A stretch of 64,000 nt of DNA from Tenacibaculum aquimarinum (GCF_022478115.1 NZ_JAKGSC010000001.1:496001-560000), one strand, 5' to 3'; counted from the stretch's first letter, positions 36,655-46,268 are shown. The notes: generated by a model from the sequence alone, not told the origin. A program made the numbers and translations.

Positions 36655-37551
36655 TTATTTTTTCATATTAAAGTAAGTAGAAAGTTCTTTTGGACCTTCA
36701 AGATTAGTTCTTTTAATATGCATTTTTCCATCATTATCGCTTTCTAAATGCCATTTTATTAACGTAATTTGATTGTTTTCAATCTCTAAACCAGTAATAC
36801 ATCGTGGATGCACACAACTACCGTCATTAAAATGAGGTAACTCGTCAAAATTTGGAAACCTTGGTCTGTGTGTATGACCTGTAATTACCATTTGATTATT
36901 GTTTCTTTGAATCCATTTTTCAATTTTACGCTCAACTTTAATTAGTTCTTTAAAGTTTTGAGCAGGACTTGTTGGGTCTTTTATTCCAATTAATTGTAAA
37001 GGTCTCCAAACAAATCGCACTAAAAATCTACTTAATTTCCAAAAAACGTAATTAAACCAATCTGCTTGATGGCCGTGCATTAAAAATATAGATTCTTCTT
37101 CTGTCTTTTTTAAAATAATTGCTTCAGAAAAAGAAACATTTACCATCAATTCTTTCTTTTTTTGTTCAGAAAAACTATAGTAAGAAGCAAGGTTTTTTTC
37201 TACATTTTTAGGATTTCTATAATCCATATCGTGGTTTCCCCAAATAAAATGAAGCTGATTTTTAGAGTGAAACTTCTTTAAAACACCAAAAACATCTTTA
37301 TTAGCTTCAAAAATATCTGTAAACTTATTTTCCCAAAGTTCGTCTCCATCACCTAATTCTATATAAGTGAAATCCTTTTTTAAGTATTGCTCAAGAGCAA
37401 ACACAAAAACTTCTCTATTATGCTTAAAATCGTCTGCAAAACCATTATTTCCTCTGTGGCAATCGCTAAACAACACATATTTAGAACCTTTATTTAAAGG
37501 AAGTGTTTTTGCTTTTTTAAACGCTCTATTTATTCTACTATTGGAAGACAT
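36655..37551 (-). CDS. Metallophosphoesterase (calcineurin-like)
   Basis: From ATG 37551 (MSSNSRINRAFKK) the protein is 298 aa. Metal-binding motifs are FSDCHRGNNGF, ELGDGDELWE, WGNHDMDYRN, HGHQADW and GHTHRPRFPNF. These form a complete binuclear metallophosphatase site. The substrate is unknown; UDP-2,3-diacylglucosamine hydrolase-like (LpxH) relatives are possible. A CATCTTTG near-consensus -7 box between 37551 and 37570 favours this start over ATG 37566. Confidence 0.87.
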   Translation of the reverse strand: MSSNSRINRAFKKAKTLPLNKGSKYVLFSDCHRGNNGFADDFKHNREVFVFALEQYLKKDFTYIELGDGDELWENKFTDIFEANKDVFGVLKKFHSKNQLHFIWGNHDMDYRNPKNVEKNLASYYSFSEQKKKELMVNVSFSEAIILKKTEEESIFLMHGHQADWFNYVFWKLSRFLVRFVWRPLQLIGIKDPTSPAQNFKELIKVERKIEKWIQRNNNQMVITGHTHRPRFPNFDELPHFNDGSCVHPRCITGLEIENNQITLIKWHLESDNDGKMHIKRTNLEGPKELSTYFNMKK

Positions 37552-37566
37552 AACCCAAAGATGCAT

Positions 37567-37600
37567 AAAAAAAGCGAGGTTATAAAACCTCGCTTTTTAA
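37567..37600 (-). terminator. Terminator after the Met-rich outer-membrane gene
   Basis: An 11-bp stem AAAGCGAGGTT/AACCTCGCTTT with loop ATAA is flanked by A/T runs on both sides. On the minus strand it follows the 37617-38654 gene by 17 bases. Confidence 0.9.
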
Positions 37601-37616
37601 AAATTTCTATAAAAGA

Positions 37617-38654
37617 TTACAACGCATATTGTAAACCAACTGTTATCGTTTCTTTTTGTTCTAATTGAATTCCGTTAACATCTTGATATAATGGTGTTGC
37701 ATATTCAAATCCAAGTCTAAAACCTTTTAAACTTCCTTTTGGTGCATATAAATTAAACCCTAAACCACCGTTTATAAAAGTTCCTCCAGAATTTGTAGTA
37801 TCTGCTGTTGTTACCATCATCGGATTTAAATTAGGGTTTGCTCCATCAATTTCATCAACAATTAAACCCTGTAAACGTGCAGAAAAACTTAACCAATCGG
37901 CAGTTTTTACAGCAAACCAATTGTTTAATTCATACTTATTACCTAGAGAATAATCGTAAGAATTATCGCCAAAACGTACTGTAGCTTTTAATTGATTTCC
38001 CCAAGAAATAGTTTCTTTTTGCCCTAAATATGTTACACCAAATTCTGTATCAAAAGTTCCGCTTCCTAATTGCATAGGATATGGTAATTGAACTTCATTT
38101 GGAGAACTCATTGGTGTTACATCCATTTCTTCAATACTTCCTGTTGGTAAAGAAAAGTTTAAAGATCCATGTAAAGATTGTCTGTTTTTATTTAAGAACT
38201 TATAAATCATTCCTAATTTTAAATCTCCAAAACCAGAAGATGATGTTGAAAACGGAACAATATTACCCATCATTCTCATTTGCAAATCCATATCGTTCTC
38301 TGTATACATTGCCATTGCAACTAAAGTAATTCTATCGGTTGGCGCGTACATTGCTCCTAACATGTGCATTTTCATTGGCATCTCTAACGGTGTTACCATA
38401 TATCCAGCATCATGAGCTTCAGTATTAGATATCGCATCAGAACCAGAAAGTAATCCCTTCATGTTCATACTCATATAACGATAAGAAAACATAATACCAC
38501 CTTTACTGTGGTAATGATCTCCCATTACAGATACTGGTGCATGACCGTCTGGTCTATTACCTTTCCAATTAGTTAATTGTTTTTCTTCTTTTTCTTGTGC
38601 TATAATTAAGGTTGATAGGAATACAAATATCCCTAAAAAAATAAATTTTTCCAT
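37617..38654 (-). CDS. Met-rich predicted outer-membrane beta-barrel protein
   Basis: From ATG 38654 (MEKFIFLGIFVFLSTLIIAQ; signal peptide) the protein is 345 aa with alternating beta-strand character and a terminal aromatic-type strand, ending VGLQYAL. Met clusters are striking: YMSMNMKGLL, LEMPMKMHMLGAMYAP and DMDLQMRMMGN. It resembles the family annotated 'transporter' or MetA-like in Bacteroidota. Met-rich segments often bind Cu(I), so a role with copper is a reasonable but unproven idea. A 13-residue extension to 38693 is unlikely. Confidence 0.78.
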   Translation of the reverse strand: MEKFIFLGIFVFLSTLIIAQEKEEKQLTNWKGNRPDGHAPVSVMGDHYHSKGGIMFSYRYMSMNMKGLLSGSDAISNTEAHDAGYMVTPLEMPMKMHMLGAMYAPTDRITLVAMAMYTENDMDLQMRMMGNIVPFSTSSSGFGDLKLGMIYKFLNKNRQSLHGSLNFSLPTGSIEEMDVTPMSSPNEVQLPYPMQLGSGTFDTEFGVTYLGQKETISWGNQLKATVRFGDNSYDYSLGNKYELNNWFAVKTADWLSFSARLQGLIVDEIDGANPNLNPMMVTTADTTNSGGTFINGGLGFNLYAPKGSLKGFRLGFEYATPLYQDVNGIQLEQKETITVGLQYAL

Positions 38655-38731
38655 TTGTAAAATTTTAAGTTTTTTATGCGTGTTTCTAATCAACTTATAA
38701 AAGTTGATTGATTAAATACAGATATATAAAC

Positions 38732-39100
38732 TTAAACTGTTGGTGGATGAAATACTGAAGATGTATATAAAAAAGAATAATTCTTAGGAGTAAGATGTTT
38801 TTCTTTAGTTTGAAAAAGAAATGATGAATGTTCTTTAATTTGAAGTAAAATAACAAAACCAACTGGATATTCTTCCATAGAAACCCTTAATGCTTTTCTA
38901 TCTTCTTCTTGTTGATTTTCTAGCTTCTTCATTAAATAACACTTACCATTACATTCCATTTCTGGAACATCTTTATTAATACACAAAACTTTAGCAATAT
39001 AACTATAGTTTAAAGCATATTCTACAAAAGGTGTTATTGGCTTTAACATTGCTATTAAATATAGCAAAACAAAAAAATATGTTGTAAGTTTTAGCTTCAA
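38732..39100 (-). CDS. Small membrane-anchored protein with CNGKCYL motif
   Basis: The 122-aa protein has an N-terminal hydrophobic segment (about residues 7-25), then YIAKVLCINKDVPEMECNGKCYLMKKLENQQ, and a C-terminal part with a probable beta-rich region. The CINKD...CNGKCYL(M)K block recurs in small Bacteroidota proteins near TonB receptor and metal genes. The Cys residues (about 44, 54, 58) suggest metal or disulfide. The start is TTG 39100 (MKLKLTTYFFVLL), since no ATG precedes the signal anchor. It is upstream of the Met-rich barrel gene by 77 bases. Confidence 0.78.
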   Translation of the reverse strand: MKLKLTTYFFVLLYLIAMLKPITPFVEYALNYSYIAKVLCINKDVPEMECNGKCYLMKKLENQQEEDRKALRVSMEEYPVGFVILLQIKEHSSFLFQTKEKHLTPKNYSFLYTSSVFHPPTV

Positions 39101-39197
39101 AAAGAAGTTTTAAAATTTAGTGCAAAAATACTTTACTTATAAAAAGCTTGCAAGATAAAAATTTAATTATTTATTTTTATTTATTCTAAATAAGTAT

Positions 39198-39205
39198 TAT
39201 TTTTG
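39198..39205 (+). promoter_or_regulatory. -7 box for the small Cys-rich gene
   Basis: TATTTTTG fits TAnnTTTG exactly, with ATG 9 bases after its last G. It supports 39215 as the start of the following small gene rather than TTG 39203. Confidence 0.5.
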
Positions 39206-39214
39206 CAGAGAATT

Positions 39215-39394
39215 ATGATTATCTTTTATAAAGAACATACTGCAGTTAAAAATATTCTTTCGCTTTCTTCTTGCGAAGCGTCTTGTGCTACCAATTGCAT
39301 AAAACCAAAAGGTTCTTGTTGCAATAAGTACAAAAAAAAAGGCATCAACTGTAAGCGATGCCCTTTAACTTTTAATGTAAAAATTGCTTCTTAG
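39215..39394 (+). CDS. Small Cys-rich protein of unknown function
   Basis: The predicted 59-aa protein starts at ATG 39215 ([17 protein letters not shown]). It holds eight Cys: [10 protein letters not shown], then [18 protein letters not shown]. The CCxKYKKG..CK.CP pattern recurs, as I recall, in small flavobacterial proteins, so the frame is likely real. Metal binding is inferred from the Cys spacing. The codons for the [12 protein letters not shown] part are also the terminator of tyrS on the other strand. It overlaps the tyrS 3' end by 4 bp. Confidence 0.65.
   Translation: MIIFYKEHTAVKNILSLSSCEASCATNCIKPKGSCCNKYKKKGINCKRCPLTFNVKIAS
39331..39366 (-). terminator. Terminator of tyrS, inside the small Cys-rich gene
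   Basis: On the minus strand GGCATC (39362-39357) pairs with GATGCC (39346-39341), followed by nine T residues (39340-39332). It lies 25 bases downstream of the tyrS stop. Confidence 0.8.
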
Positions 39395-40698
39395 CTATTT
39401 ACTTTTAATAAGAAATAAGTCTTTTTTCCGCGTTGTAACAAAACATATTTATCTGCTATTAAATCTTTAGAAGTAATAACAAAATCTTCTTTTACTTTCT
39501 CTTTATTTACCGAAACAGCATTTTCTTTTAAGGCTCTACGAGCATCTCCGTTAGACTTTAAAAAGTTAGTTTTTGCTGCTAAAGCACCAATCATATCTAA
39601 ACCTTCTGCAATATCCTCTTTAGAAACTTCCGCTTGCGGAACACCATCAAAAACATCTAAAAATGTTTGCTCGTCTAAAGATTTTAAATCTTCTGAAGTA
39701 GATTTTCCAAATAAAATATTAGACGCTGCAATAGCTTTATCTAGTTCTTCTTTAGAGTGTACAAATGTTGTAACCTGTTCTGCTAATCGTTTTTGTAAAA
39801 CTCTAACATGTGGTGCTTCTTTGTGCTCTTCAATTAAAGCTGCGACAGTCTTTTCATCTAAAAAAGTAAATATTTTGACATACTTTTCTGCATCTTCATC
39901 AGAAGTATTTAACCAAAATTGGTAAAATTTATATACTGATGTTTTTGAAGCATCTAACCAAACATTTCCGCCTTCAGATTTACCAAATTTAGAACCATCT
40001 GACTTTGTAATTAATGGACATGTCATTGCATAAGCCTTAGCTTCTTCACCAACATTCATTCTTCTTACAAGTTCTGTTCCTGTGGTAATATTTCCCCATT
40101 GATCAGAACCTCCCATTTGTATTTTACAATTGTGCGCTTTATATAAGTGGTAAAAATCGTATCCTTGAATTAATTGGTATGTAAATTCTGTAAAACTCAT
40201 TCCTCCAGATTCTTCTCCAGAAATACGTTTTTTCACAGAATCTTTTGCCATCATATAGTTTACGGTAATTCTTTTACCTACATCACGAGCAAATTCTATA
40301 AATGAAAAGTTTTTCATCCAATCGTAATTATTTACTAAAATTGGAGAGTTAGCAGTACCATTATCAAAATCTAAAAAACGGGCTAAGGTTCTTTTAATTC
40401 CATCTACATTTTTAGCTAATGCTTCTTCATTTAATAAGTTACGCTCATCAGATTTTCCTGATGGATCACCAATCATACCTGTTGCTCCACCTACTAAAGC
40501 AACTGGTTTATGCCCAGCTCTTTCTAAGTGAACTAATAAAATAATTGGCACTAAACTACCAATGTGTAATGAATCTGAAGTTGGATCAAAACCAATATAG
40601 GCTGCAGTCATTTCTTTTTGCAATTGCTCTTCGGTTCCTGGCATCATATCGTGAATCATTCCACGCCAACGTAATTCTTCAACTAAATTCTTTGTCAT
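39391..40698 (-). CDS. tyrS: Tyrosyl-tRNA synthetase
   Basis: The 435-aa class I synthetase has the HIGH-type motif [13 protein letters not shown] (about residues 40-52), the KMSKS-type motif [12 protein letters not shown] (about 232-243), and a C-terminal S4 RNA-binding domain (from about 360). A TATCTTTG -7 box (minus, 40719-40726) lies 20 bases upstream of the ATG. Confidence 0.97.
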   Translation of the reverse strand: MTKNLVEELRWRGMIHDMMPGTEEQLQKEMTAAYIGFDPTSDSLHIGSLVPIILLVHLERAGHKPVALVGGATGMIGDPSGKSDERNLLNEEALAKNVDGIKRTLARFLDFDNGTANSPILVNNYDWMKNFSFIEFARDVGKRITVNYMMAKDSVKKRISGEESGGMSFTEFTYQLIQGYDFYHLYKAHNCKIQMGGSDQWGNITTGTELVRRMNVGEEAKAYAMTCPLITKSDGSKFGKSEGGNVWLDASKTSVYKFYQFWLNTSDEDAEKYVKIFTFLDEKTVAALIEEHKEAPHVRVLQKRLAEQVTTFVHSKEELDKAIAASNILFGKSTSEDLKSLDEQTFLDVFDGVPQAEVSKEDIAEGLDMIGALAAKTNFLKSNGDARRALKENAVSVNKEKVKEDFVITSKDLIADKYVLLQRGKKTYFLLKVNS

Positions 40699-40759
40699 CT
40701 TGGTATATTTTAAAAGCGCAAAGATAATTTTATCGTTTAAAAAAAACTATTTTCGTGCT

Positions 40760-41761
40760 ATGATTTTAGTTACTGGCGGAACTGGTTTAGTTGGAGCTCA
40801 TTTACTGTACAAATTAACCACAGAAAATGAGAAAATTAGAGCTATTTATAGAGCTCAAGAAAGTCTTGATAAAGTAAAAGAAATCTTTTCTTTTTATACT
40901 TCTGAAATAACACAACATTTTTCTAAAATTGAATGGATAAAGGCAGATATTACTGATATTCCTTCTATGATTCCTGTATTTATCGGCATTAAAAAAGTAT
41001 ATCATTGCGCAGCTTTGGTTTCTTTTAATCCTAAAGATTATAGAGAAATGCGAAAAGTAAATATTCACGGAACTGCTATTGTTGTAAACCTTGCTATTGA
41101 TGCCAAAATAGATAAACTATGTTTTGTTGGTTCTATTGCAGCAGTTGGTAATGCTATAAACGGAGAAATTATTACTGAAGAAAATGAATGGAATGACGAA
41201 GATGATAATCACGGTTATGCAATAACAAAGTTTGGTGCAGAGATGGAAGTTTGGCGTGCAAGCCAAGAAGGCATTAATGTTGTAATTGTAAATCCTGGTG
41301 TAATTTTAGGAAGTGGTTTTTGGAACACTGGTTCAAGCAAGCTATTTACCCAAATTTATAATGGTTTTAAGTTTTATACTGAAGGAATAACTGGATTTAT
41401 TGGCGTAAAAGATGTTGTAAAAGCAATGACTTTACTAATGAATTCTGAAGTAAAAAACGAACGATTTATTCTAGTTTCTGAAAACAAATCATTCAAAGAT
41501 ATTTTCTTTTCAATAGCAGATGCTTTTGGCAAAAAACGTCCTTCTCAAAAAATTAATCCTTGGCAAACTGCTCTTTTTTGGCGAGTTGCTTGGTTAATTT
41601 CTTTAATTACAAGAAAAGAACCTTTACTAACAAAACACTCAGCAAAATCTGCTCATGGTGTTTCTTATTATTCAGCAGAAAAAATAAAAAAAGCTTTAAA
41701 TTTTAACTTTGAAAAAATAGAAAATGTTATTAAACGAGTAGTTAAAAATTATCCTTTATAA
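40760..41761 (+). CDS. NAD-dependent epimerase/dehydratase (extended SDR)
   Basis: From ATG 40760 the protein is 333 aa. It begins MILVTGGTGLVGAHLLYKL (Rossmann GxxGxxG), with a catalytic-type NHGYAITKFGAEMEVWRA (YxxxK) near residue 150. Typical substrates are nucleotide sugars or alcohols/ketones such as dihydroflavonol; this cannot be specified. A TATTTTCG near -7 box (40748-40755) is 4 bases from the ATG, suggesting a leaderless transcript. The in-frame codons back to 40700 overlap the tyrS promoter and are unlikely to be translated. Confidence 0.87.
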   Translation: MILVTGGTGLVGAHLLYKLTTENEKIRAIYRAQESLDKVKEIFSFYTSEITQHFSKIEWIKADITDIPSMIPVFIGIKKVYHCAALVSFNPKDYREMRKVNIHGTAIVVNLAIDAKIDKLCFVGSIAAVGNAINGEIITEENEWNDEDDNHGYAITKFGAEMEVWRASQEGINVVIVNPGVILGSGFWNTGSSKLFTQIYNGFKFYTEGITGFIGVKDVVKAMTLLMNSEVKNERFILVSENKSFKDIFFSIADAFGKKRPSQKINPWQTALFWRVAWLISLITRKEPLLTKHSAKSAHGVSYYSAEKIKKALNFNFEKIENVIKRVVKNYPL

Positions 41762-41768
41762 AAAGGAA

Positions 41769-42260
41769 TTATCTTTTTTTAAACCCTTTTTCTAAAATTG
41801 GTTTTTTCAACTGAGTAGTATCTAATTTTGTAAGGTTGTTAAGTTTCTCTTCCTTACTCTTGCCTTTAAGGCGTTCTTTTTTTATCTTTTTATTATTTAA
41901 ATTCTTTATAGAATCTTGTGTTTTTAATTCCTTAGAGTACTTCTTATGCTCTTTATCAATATTATCTTTTACTTCAAGTAAAATTTCATTGTATTGCTCT
42001 ATTACTGATGTATAATAGACATTACTTTCTTTAAATCTTGCACTATCTATTTTATATTTATCGTATATAAAAGGCAAATAATTTACTTGTCTTTGCTGAA
42101 TTTTATTTTTAACGTTTTTAGCAGATAATGCAATATACATATCAGACAAAAGAGCAACCATTGTGTCTTTTGGTATTAAATTTTCTGGTTTCTTGTAAAT
42201 TGTATTACTTGTACAAGAACTAAGAAAAATAAAAACTAGTATGTATAAAACTTTTTTCAT
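41769..42260 (-). CDS. DUF4296 lipoprotein
   Basis: The 163-aa protein has a lipoprotein signal (MKKVLYILVFIFLSSCTS, Cys at 16), then the DUF4296 pattern IPKDTMVALLSDMYIALS and a basic, Lys-rich helical tail. Its function is unknown. It is the last of a minus-strand run with dihydroorotase, sharing one base with that gene's 3' end. Confidence 0.83.
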   Translation of the reverse strand: MKKVLYILVFIFLSSCTSNTIYKKPENLIPKDTMVALLSDMYIALSAKNVKNKIQQRQVNYLPFIYDKYKIDSARFKESNVYYTSVIEQYNEILLEVKDNIDKEHKKYSKELKTQDSIKNLNNKKIKKERLKGKSKEEKLNNLTKLDTTQLKKPILEKGFKKR

Positions 42261-43600
42261 TATCTGTTAAAAGTTAATCGCTTTCCTTTCTTCTCTTCGT
42301 TAAAAACACCTTTGTTGTACATTAATTCTCCATTTACAAAAGTGTGAGTAATTTTACTTGAAAACTCAGTTCCTTCAAACGGAGACCAACCACATTTGTA
42401 TAAAATATTTTCTTTAGAAACTGTCCAAGAATTGTTGGTGTCTACCAAAACTAAATCGGCATAAAAACCTTCTTTTATAAATCCACGTTGTTTAACTTGA
42501 AAGATTTTAGCAGGATTATGACACATTTTTTCCACCGCTTTTTCAACCGATAAAACGCCTTCTTTTACTTTCTCAAAAATAGCAGGAATTGCATGTTGTA
42601 CTAACGGACCTCCACTTGGTGCTTTCGTATAGACATTATCTTTTTCTTCTAAAGTATGTGGAGCGTGATCTGTAGCAATAATATCAATTCTATCATCTAA
42701 CAACGCTTTCCACAAACCATCTTTATCCTTTTGAGATTTAACAGCTGGATTCCATTTAATATGAGTTCCTTTTGTATCATAATCGGCATCAGTAAACCAT
42801 AAATGATGTACGCAAACCTCTGCTGTTATTTGTTTTTCTTCTAAAGGAATATCATTGCGAAATAAATCGGTTTCTTTAGCAGTTGATAAATGAAAAACAT
42901 GCAAACGTGCACCTGTTTTTTTAGCCAATTCAATTGCTTTTGAAGATGAAATATAACAAGCTTCTTCACTTCTAATAATTGGGTGATATTTTAAAGGAAT
43001 ATCATCTCCAAATTCTGCTTTATATTTTTCTGTGTTTTTTCTAATTGTAGCTTCATCTTCGCAATGCACAGAAATAACCATTTTTGTTGACGAAAATATT
43101 TTTTCTAAAACAGCTTCATTATCCACCAACATATTTCCTGTAGAAGAGCCTAAAAACAATTTAATTCCAGCAACATTTTCTGGATTTGTTTTTAATAATT
43201 CTTCTAAGTTGTTGTTTGTTCCACCAAACATAAATGAGTAATTAGCATAAGAATCTTTAGCAGCAATGTTAAATTTATCTTCTAACAATTCTTGTGTTGT
43301 TGCTTGCGGAACGGTGTTAGGCATTTCTATAAAAGACGTAATTCCACCTGCAATTGCAGCTTTGCTTTCTGTAGCAATATTTGCCTTGTGTGTTAAACCT
43401 GGCTCACGAAAATGTACTTGATCGTCAATCATTCCAGGAATTAAATAACTTCCTTTTGCATCAATTATAATTGCATTGTCTGTAGCTATAATAGATTCAG
43501 AAATTTCTTTAATAAATTCATTTTCAATAAGAATATCTCCATTAAAAATGGTATTCTCATTTACTATTTTTGCATTTTTTATTAATGTATGTTGTGTCAT
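42260..43600 (-). CDS. pyrC: Dihydroorotase
   Basis: The 446-aa amidohydrolase has DDQVHFREPGLTHKA (HxH metal motif, about residue 60), a probable carboxylated-Lys region GIKLFLGSSTGN, the further metal His in VCVHHLWFTD, and IATDHAPHTLEEKD. It converts carbamoyl aspartate to dihydroorotate in pyrimidine synthesis. Class I-type. The minus-strand run 44790-41769 is tightly packed. Confidence 0.93.
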   Translation of the reverse strand: MTQHTLIKNAKIVNENTIFNGDILIENEFIKEISESIIATDNAIIIDAKGSYLIPGMIDDQVHFREPGLTHKANIATESKAAIAGGITSFIEMPNTVPQATTQELLEDKFNIAAKDSYANYSFMFGGTNNNLEELLKTNPENVAGIKLFLGSSTGNMLVDNEAVLEKIFSSTKMVISVHCEDEATIRKNTEKYKAEFGDDIPLKYHPIIRSEEACYISSSKAIELAKKTGARLHVFHLSTAKETDLFRNDIPLEEKQITAEVCVHHLWFTDADYDTKGTHIKWNPAVKSQKDKDGLWKALLDDRIDIIATDHAPHTLEEKDNVYTKAPSGGPLVQHAIPAIFEKVKEGVLSVEKAVEKMCHNPAKIFQVKQRGFIKEGFYADLVLVDTNNSWTVSKENILYKCGWSPFEGTEFSSKITHTFVNGELMYNKGVFNEEKKGKRLTFNR

Positions 43601-43606
43601 TTCTTT

Positions 43607-44068
43607 TTAAAATTCTAAACGCATATTAACTAAACTCTTATTAAAACCAAAACGTTCATAAGATTTTATTGCTGCAGGATTATTATGGTAAACATCTAAT
43701 CTTATTTCATTTAAGCTTTCTTTTTTAGCCCAATTTTTTAAAGATTCTAAAATTAAACCACTTATTTTTTTTCCTCTAAAGGATGGTTTCACAAACATAA
43801 AACCAATGTAACCATGCTTTTCGTTTTTGTGATAAATTCTAGAGTTTTCAATTCTAATGTAACCAGAACCTACAACTTCATCTTTAGAAACTGCAACAAT
43901 TAAATGTGTGTTTTTTGCAGTTATTAATTCTTCAATATTATAATAATTGATATTTCCTTTTTTTAAAAAAGGATCCATTGGTCTTTCTGCCTCAATAACT
44001 CCTTGTTCAAAAGTTAATAAAACCTCTAAATCTTTAAGTGTAGCTATTCTAGTAGAAATTAATGTCAT
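43607..44068 (-). CDS. GNAT-family N-acetyltransferase
   Basis: The 153-aa protein has the GNAT acetyl-CoA loop VKPSFRGKKISGLILE (about residues 92-107) and the C-terminal YHNNPAAIKSYERFGFNKSL typical of the fold. The acetyl acceptor is unknown. It lies 6 bases upstream of pyrC and 2 bases downstream of the GT2 gene. Confidence 0.88.
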   Translation of the reverse strand: MTLISTRIATLKDLEVLLTFEQGVIEAERPMDPFLKKGNINYYNIEELITAKNTHLIVAVSKDEVVGSGYIRIENSRIYHKNEKHGYIGFMFVKPSFRGKKISGLILESLKNWAKKESLNEIRLDVYHNNPAAIKSYERFGFNKSLVNMRLEF

Positions 44069-44070
44069 CT

Positions 44071-44790
44071 TTATTTTGGCAACTTACTTAAACGCATTTT
44101 TATAACTCCAAAAAGTGCTTCGTAAACAATATTTCCGCTCATTTTAGATTCACCTAAAGTTCTATCTGTAAAGATTACGGAAACTTCATTAATTTTAAAT
44201 CCACGTTTCCAAGCTTTATATTTCATTTCAATTTGAAAAGCATAACCAATAAATTTAATTTTGTCTAATCTAAGTGTTTCTAAAACACTGCGTTTCCAAC
44301 AAACAAAACCAGCTGTTGTATCATGCAAAGGAATTCCTGTAATAAAACGCACATATTTAGAAGCAAAATAAGAAAGTAAAACTCTGTGCATTGGCCAATT
44401 AACAACATTTACTCCAACAGAATATCGAGATCCTACAGAAACATCTGCGTCTTTTTTAGCACATTCATTATAAAGCCTTATTAAATCTTTTGGATTGTGA
44501 GAAAAATCTGCATCCATTTCAATAATGTAGTCGTATTTTTTTTCAATAGCCCATTTAAACCCGTGAATATATGCGGTTCCTAAACCGTTTTTTCCTGTAC
44601 GTTTTTCTATGTGTAGTTTGGTTGAAAACTCTTTTTGAAGATTTTCTACTATATTTCCAGTACCGTCTGGAGAATTATCATCAACAACTAAAATATGAAA
44701 ATCTTTCTCTTGATTAAAAACTTCGCGTATTATAGCTTCAATGTTTTCTTTTTCGTTGTACGTAGGTATTATAACTAATGCGTCAGACAT
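44071..44790 (-). CDS. Polyprenol monophosphomannose synthase-like GT2 glycosyltransferase
   Basis: The 239-aa protein has the GT2 donor motifs DDNSPDGTGNIVENL (about residues 37-50), MDADFSHNP (DxD, about residue 92) and SRYSVGVNVVNWP, with the DPM1-type C-terminus (FTDRTLGESKMSGNIV). DPM-like enzymes transfer mannose from GDP-Man to polyprenyl phosphate for envelope glycans or lipoprotein/glycoprotein modification. It is the first gene of a tightly packed minus-strand run. Confidence 0.92.
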   Translation of the reverse strand: MSDALVIIPTYNEKENIEAIIREVFNQEKDFHILVVDDNSPDGTGNIVENLQKEFSTKLHIEKRTGKNGLGTAYIHGFKWAIEKKYDYIIEMDADFSHNPKDLIRLYNECAKKDADVSVGSRYSVGVNVVNWPMHRVLLSYFASKYVRFITGIPLHDTTAGFVCWKRSVLETLRLDKIKFIGYAFQIEMKYKAWKRGFKINEVSVIFTDRTLGESKMSGNIVYEALFGVIKMRLSKLPK

Positions 44791-44865
44791 TATAGATTTT
44801 ATTCAAATAAGAGACAAATATACATCATTTTATTCCTAATTTAGCGTTAATATTTCTGTTGAAAA

Positions 44866-45501
44866 ATGCAAGCAATTCCTAGAGAACTAACACAAAATAA
44901 TTGGATAACAATGTTATTCCTAGTAGGCTTTATTTTGCTTTTTTTCATGAAGTTATATAAACCTTCTCGTTTTTTAGGGTATTCAATTTCGTTTTTTACA
45001 CGTGGTTTTATTGAGAAACGAGCAGAAGAAAAACCTGCTATTTTCTCTACTTTTCATGTTTTAATATTTTCTTTTTGTGCTTTAACACTTAGCTTATTTG
45101 TATATACATTAATCCCTGATAACCAAACAAAAAACAACCTAATATCCTATGTATATGTAATCTTATTTACGTTTATATATTTGATTATTAGAAGATTAAT
45201 AGATTATTCTTTTAGCAAACTACTTGATCTTTCTAATTATGTTAGGTACTTTATTTTTACAAAGGTTGGTTACCTATATACGCTTTCAATTTGGTTATTT
45301 CCAATTTTAATAGCCTATAATTATGGTTATAAAAACAACTACTTTCTTTGGGGAAGTTTTCTAATTTTAATTGCAATTCGTTTTGGTTTAGTTTTTTACA
45401 ACAACAAAAAGCTGATTATAAAGCACTTGTTTTATTTTATTTTGTATCTTTGCGCCCTTGAAATAGCACCGCTATTTATTATTTTAAAAATACTAAAATA
45501 A
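44866..45501 (+). CDS. DUF4271 family membrane protein
   Basis: The 211-aa protein has five or six predicted transmembrane helices and begins MQAIPRELTQNNWITMLFL, a DUF4271 hallmark (aromatic NNWI). Function is unknown. It is divergent from the DPM1-like gene and 14 bp upstream of hemD, a pairing common in the phylum. Confidence 0.83.
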   Translation: MQAIPRELTQNNWITMLFLVGFILLFFMKLYKPSRFLGYSISFFTRGFIEKRAEEKPAIFSTFHVLIFSFCALTLSLFVYTLIPDNQTKNNLISYVYVILFTFIYLIIRRLIDYSFSKLLDLSNYVRYFIFTKVGYLYTLSIWLFPILIAYNYGYKNNYFLWGSFLILIAIRFGLVFYNNKKLIIKHLFYFILYLCALEIAPLFIILKILK

Positions 45502-45515
45502 GTAAAGGACATACT

Positions 45516-46265
45516 ATGAAAGTGAAAACTATTTTAGTGTCTCAACCGGCACCAAAAACTGAGACCTCGCCTTATTTTGATTTGGCTGACAAACAAAAAA
45601 TTAAAGTTGATTTTAGATCATTTATTCATGTTGAAGGAATTTCTGTAAAAGAAGTTCGTGCAGAAAAAATTGATTTAAAAGACTACACTGCTGTAATCTT
45701 AACAAGTAGAAATGCTGTAGATCATTACTTTAGAATTGCTGAAGAAATGCGTTTTACAGTTCCTGACGACATGAAATATTTTTGTCAATCTGAAGCGGTA
45801 GCTTATTATCTACAGAAATATGTAGTGTATAGAAAACGAAAAATTTATGTAGGTACAAGAACATTTCCTGAACTTACAAAACTTATAAAGAAACATAAAG
45901 ACGAAAAGTTTTTACTACCTTCTTCTGATAAATTAAAACCTTTAATTCCTCAGGAATTAGACAAGTTAAAAATTAACTGGACACGCGCTAATTTATACAG
46001 AACTGTTGTAAGTGATTTATCTGATTTAGAAAATGTTTTTTACGACATTTTAGTTTTCTTTAGTCCTTCTGGAATAGATAGTTTATTTAAAAACTTTCCA
46101 GAATTTAAGCAAAATAAAACACGTCTTGCTGTTTTTGGCAACTCTACTATAAAAGCTGTAGAAGATAGAGGATTAAGAGTTGATATTGCTGCACCAACAC
46201 CAGAAACTCCTTCTATGACAATGGCATTAGAAAAATACATTAAAGACATTAATGGTAAAAAATAA
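45516..46265 (+). CDS. hemD: Uroporphyrinogen-III synthase
   Basis: The 249-aa protein matches the HemD fold: a first half with VILTSRNAVDHYF (about residue 68) and a second half with YDILVFFSPSGIDSLFKNF (about 183) and FGNSTIKAVEDRGLRVDIAAPTPE. It closes hydroxymethylbilane to uroporphyrinogen III in haem synthesis. Sequence identity in this family is low, so the call depends on those two blocks. Confidence 0.88.
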   Translation: MKVKTILVSQPAPKTETSPYFDLADKQKIKVDFRSFIHVEGISVKEVRAEKIDLKDYTAVILTSRNAVDHYFRIAEEMRFTVPDDMKYFCQSEAVAYYLQKYVVYRKRKIYVGTRTFPELTKLIKKHKDEKFLLPSSDKLKPLIPQELDKLKINWTRANLYRTVVSDLSDLENVFYDILVFFSPSGIDSLFKNFPEFKQNKTRLAVFGNSTIKAVEDRGLRVDIAAPTPETPSMTMALEKYIKDINGKK

Positions 46266-46268
46266 TAT

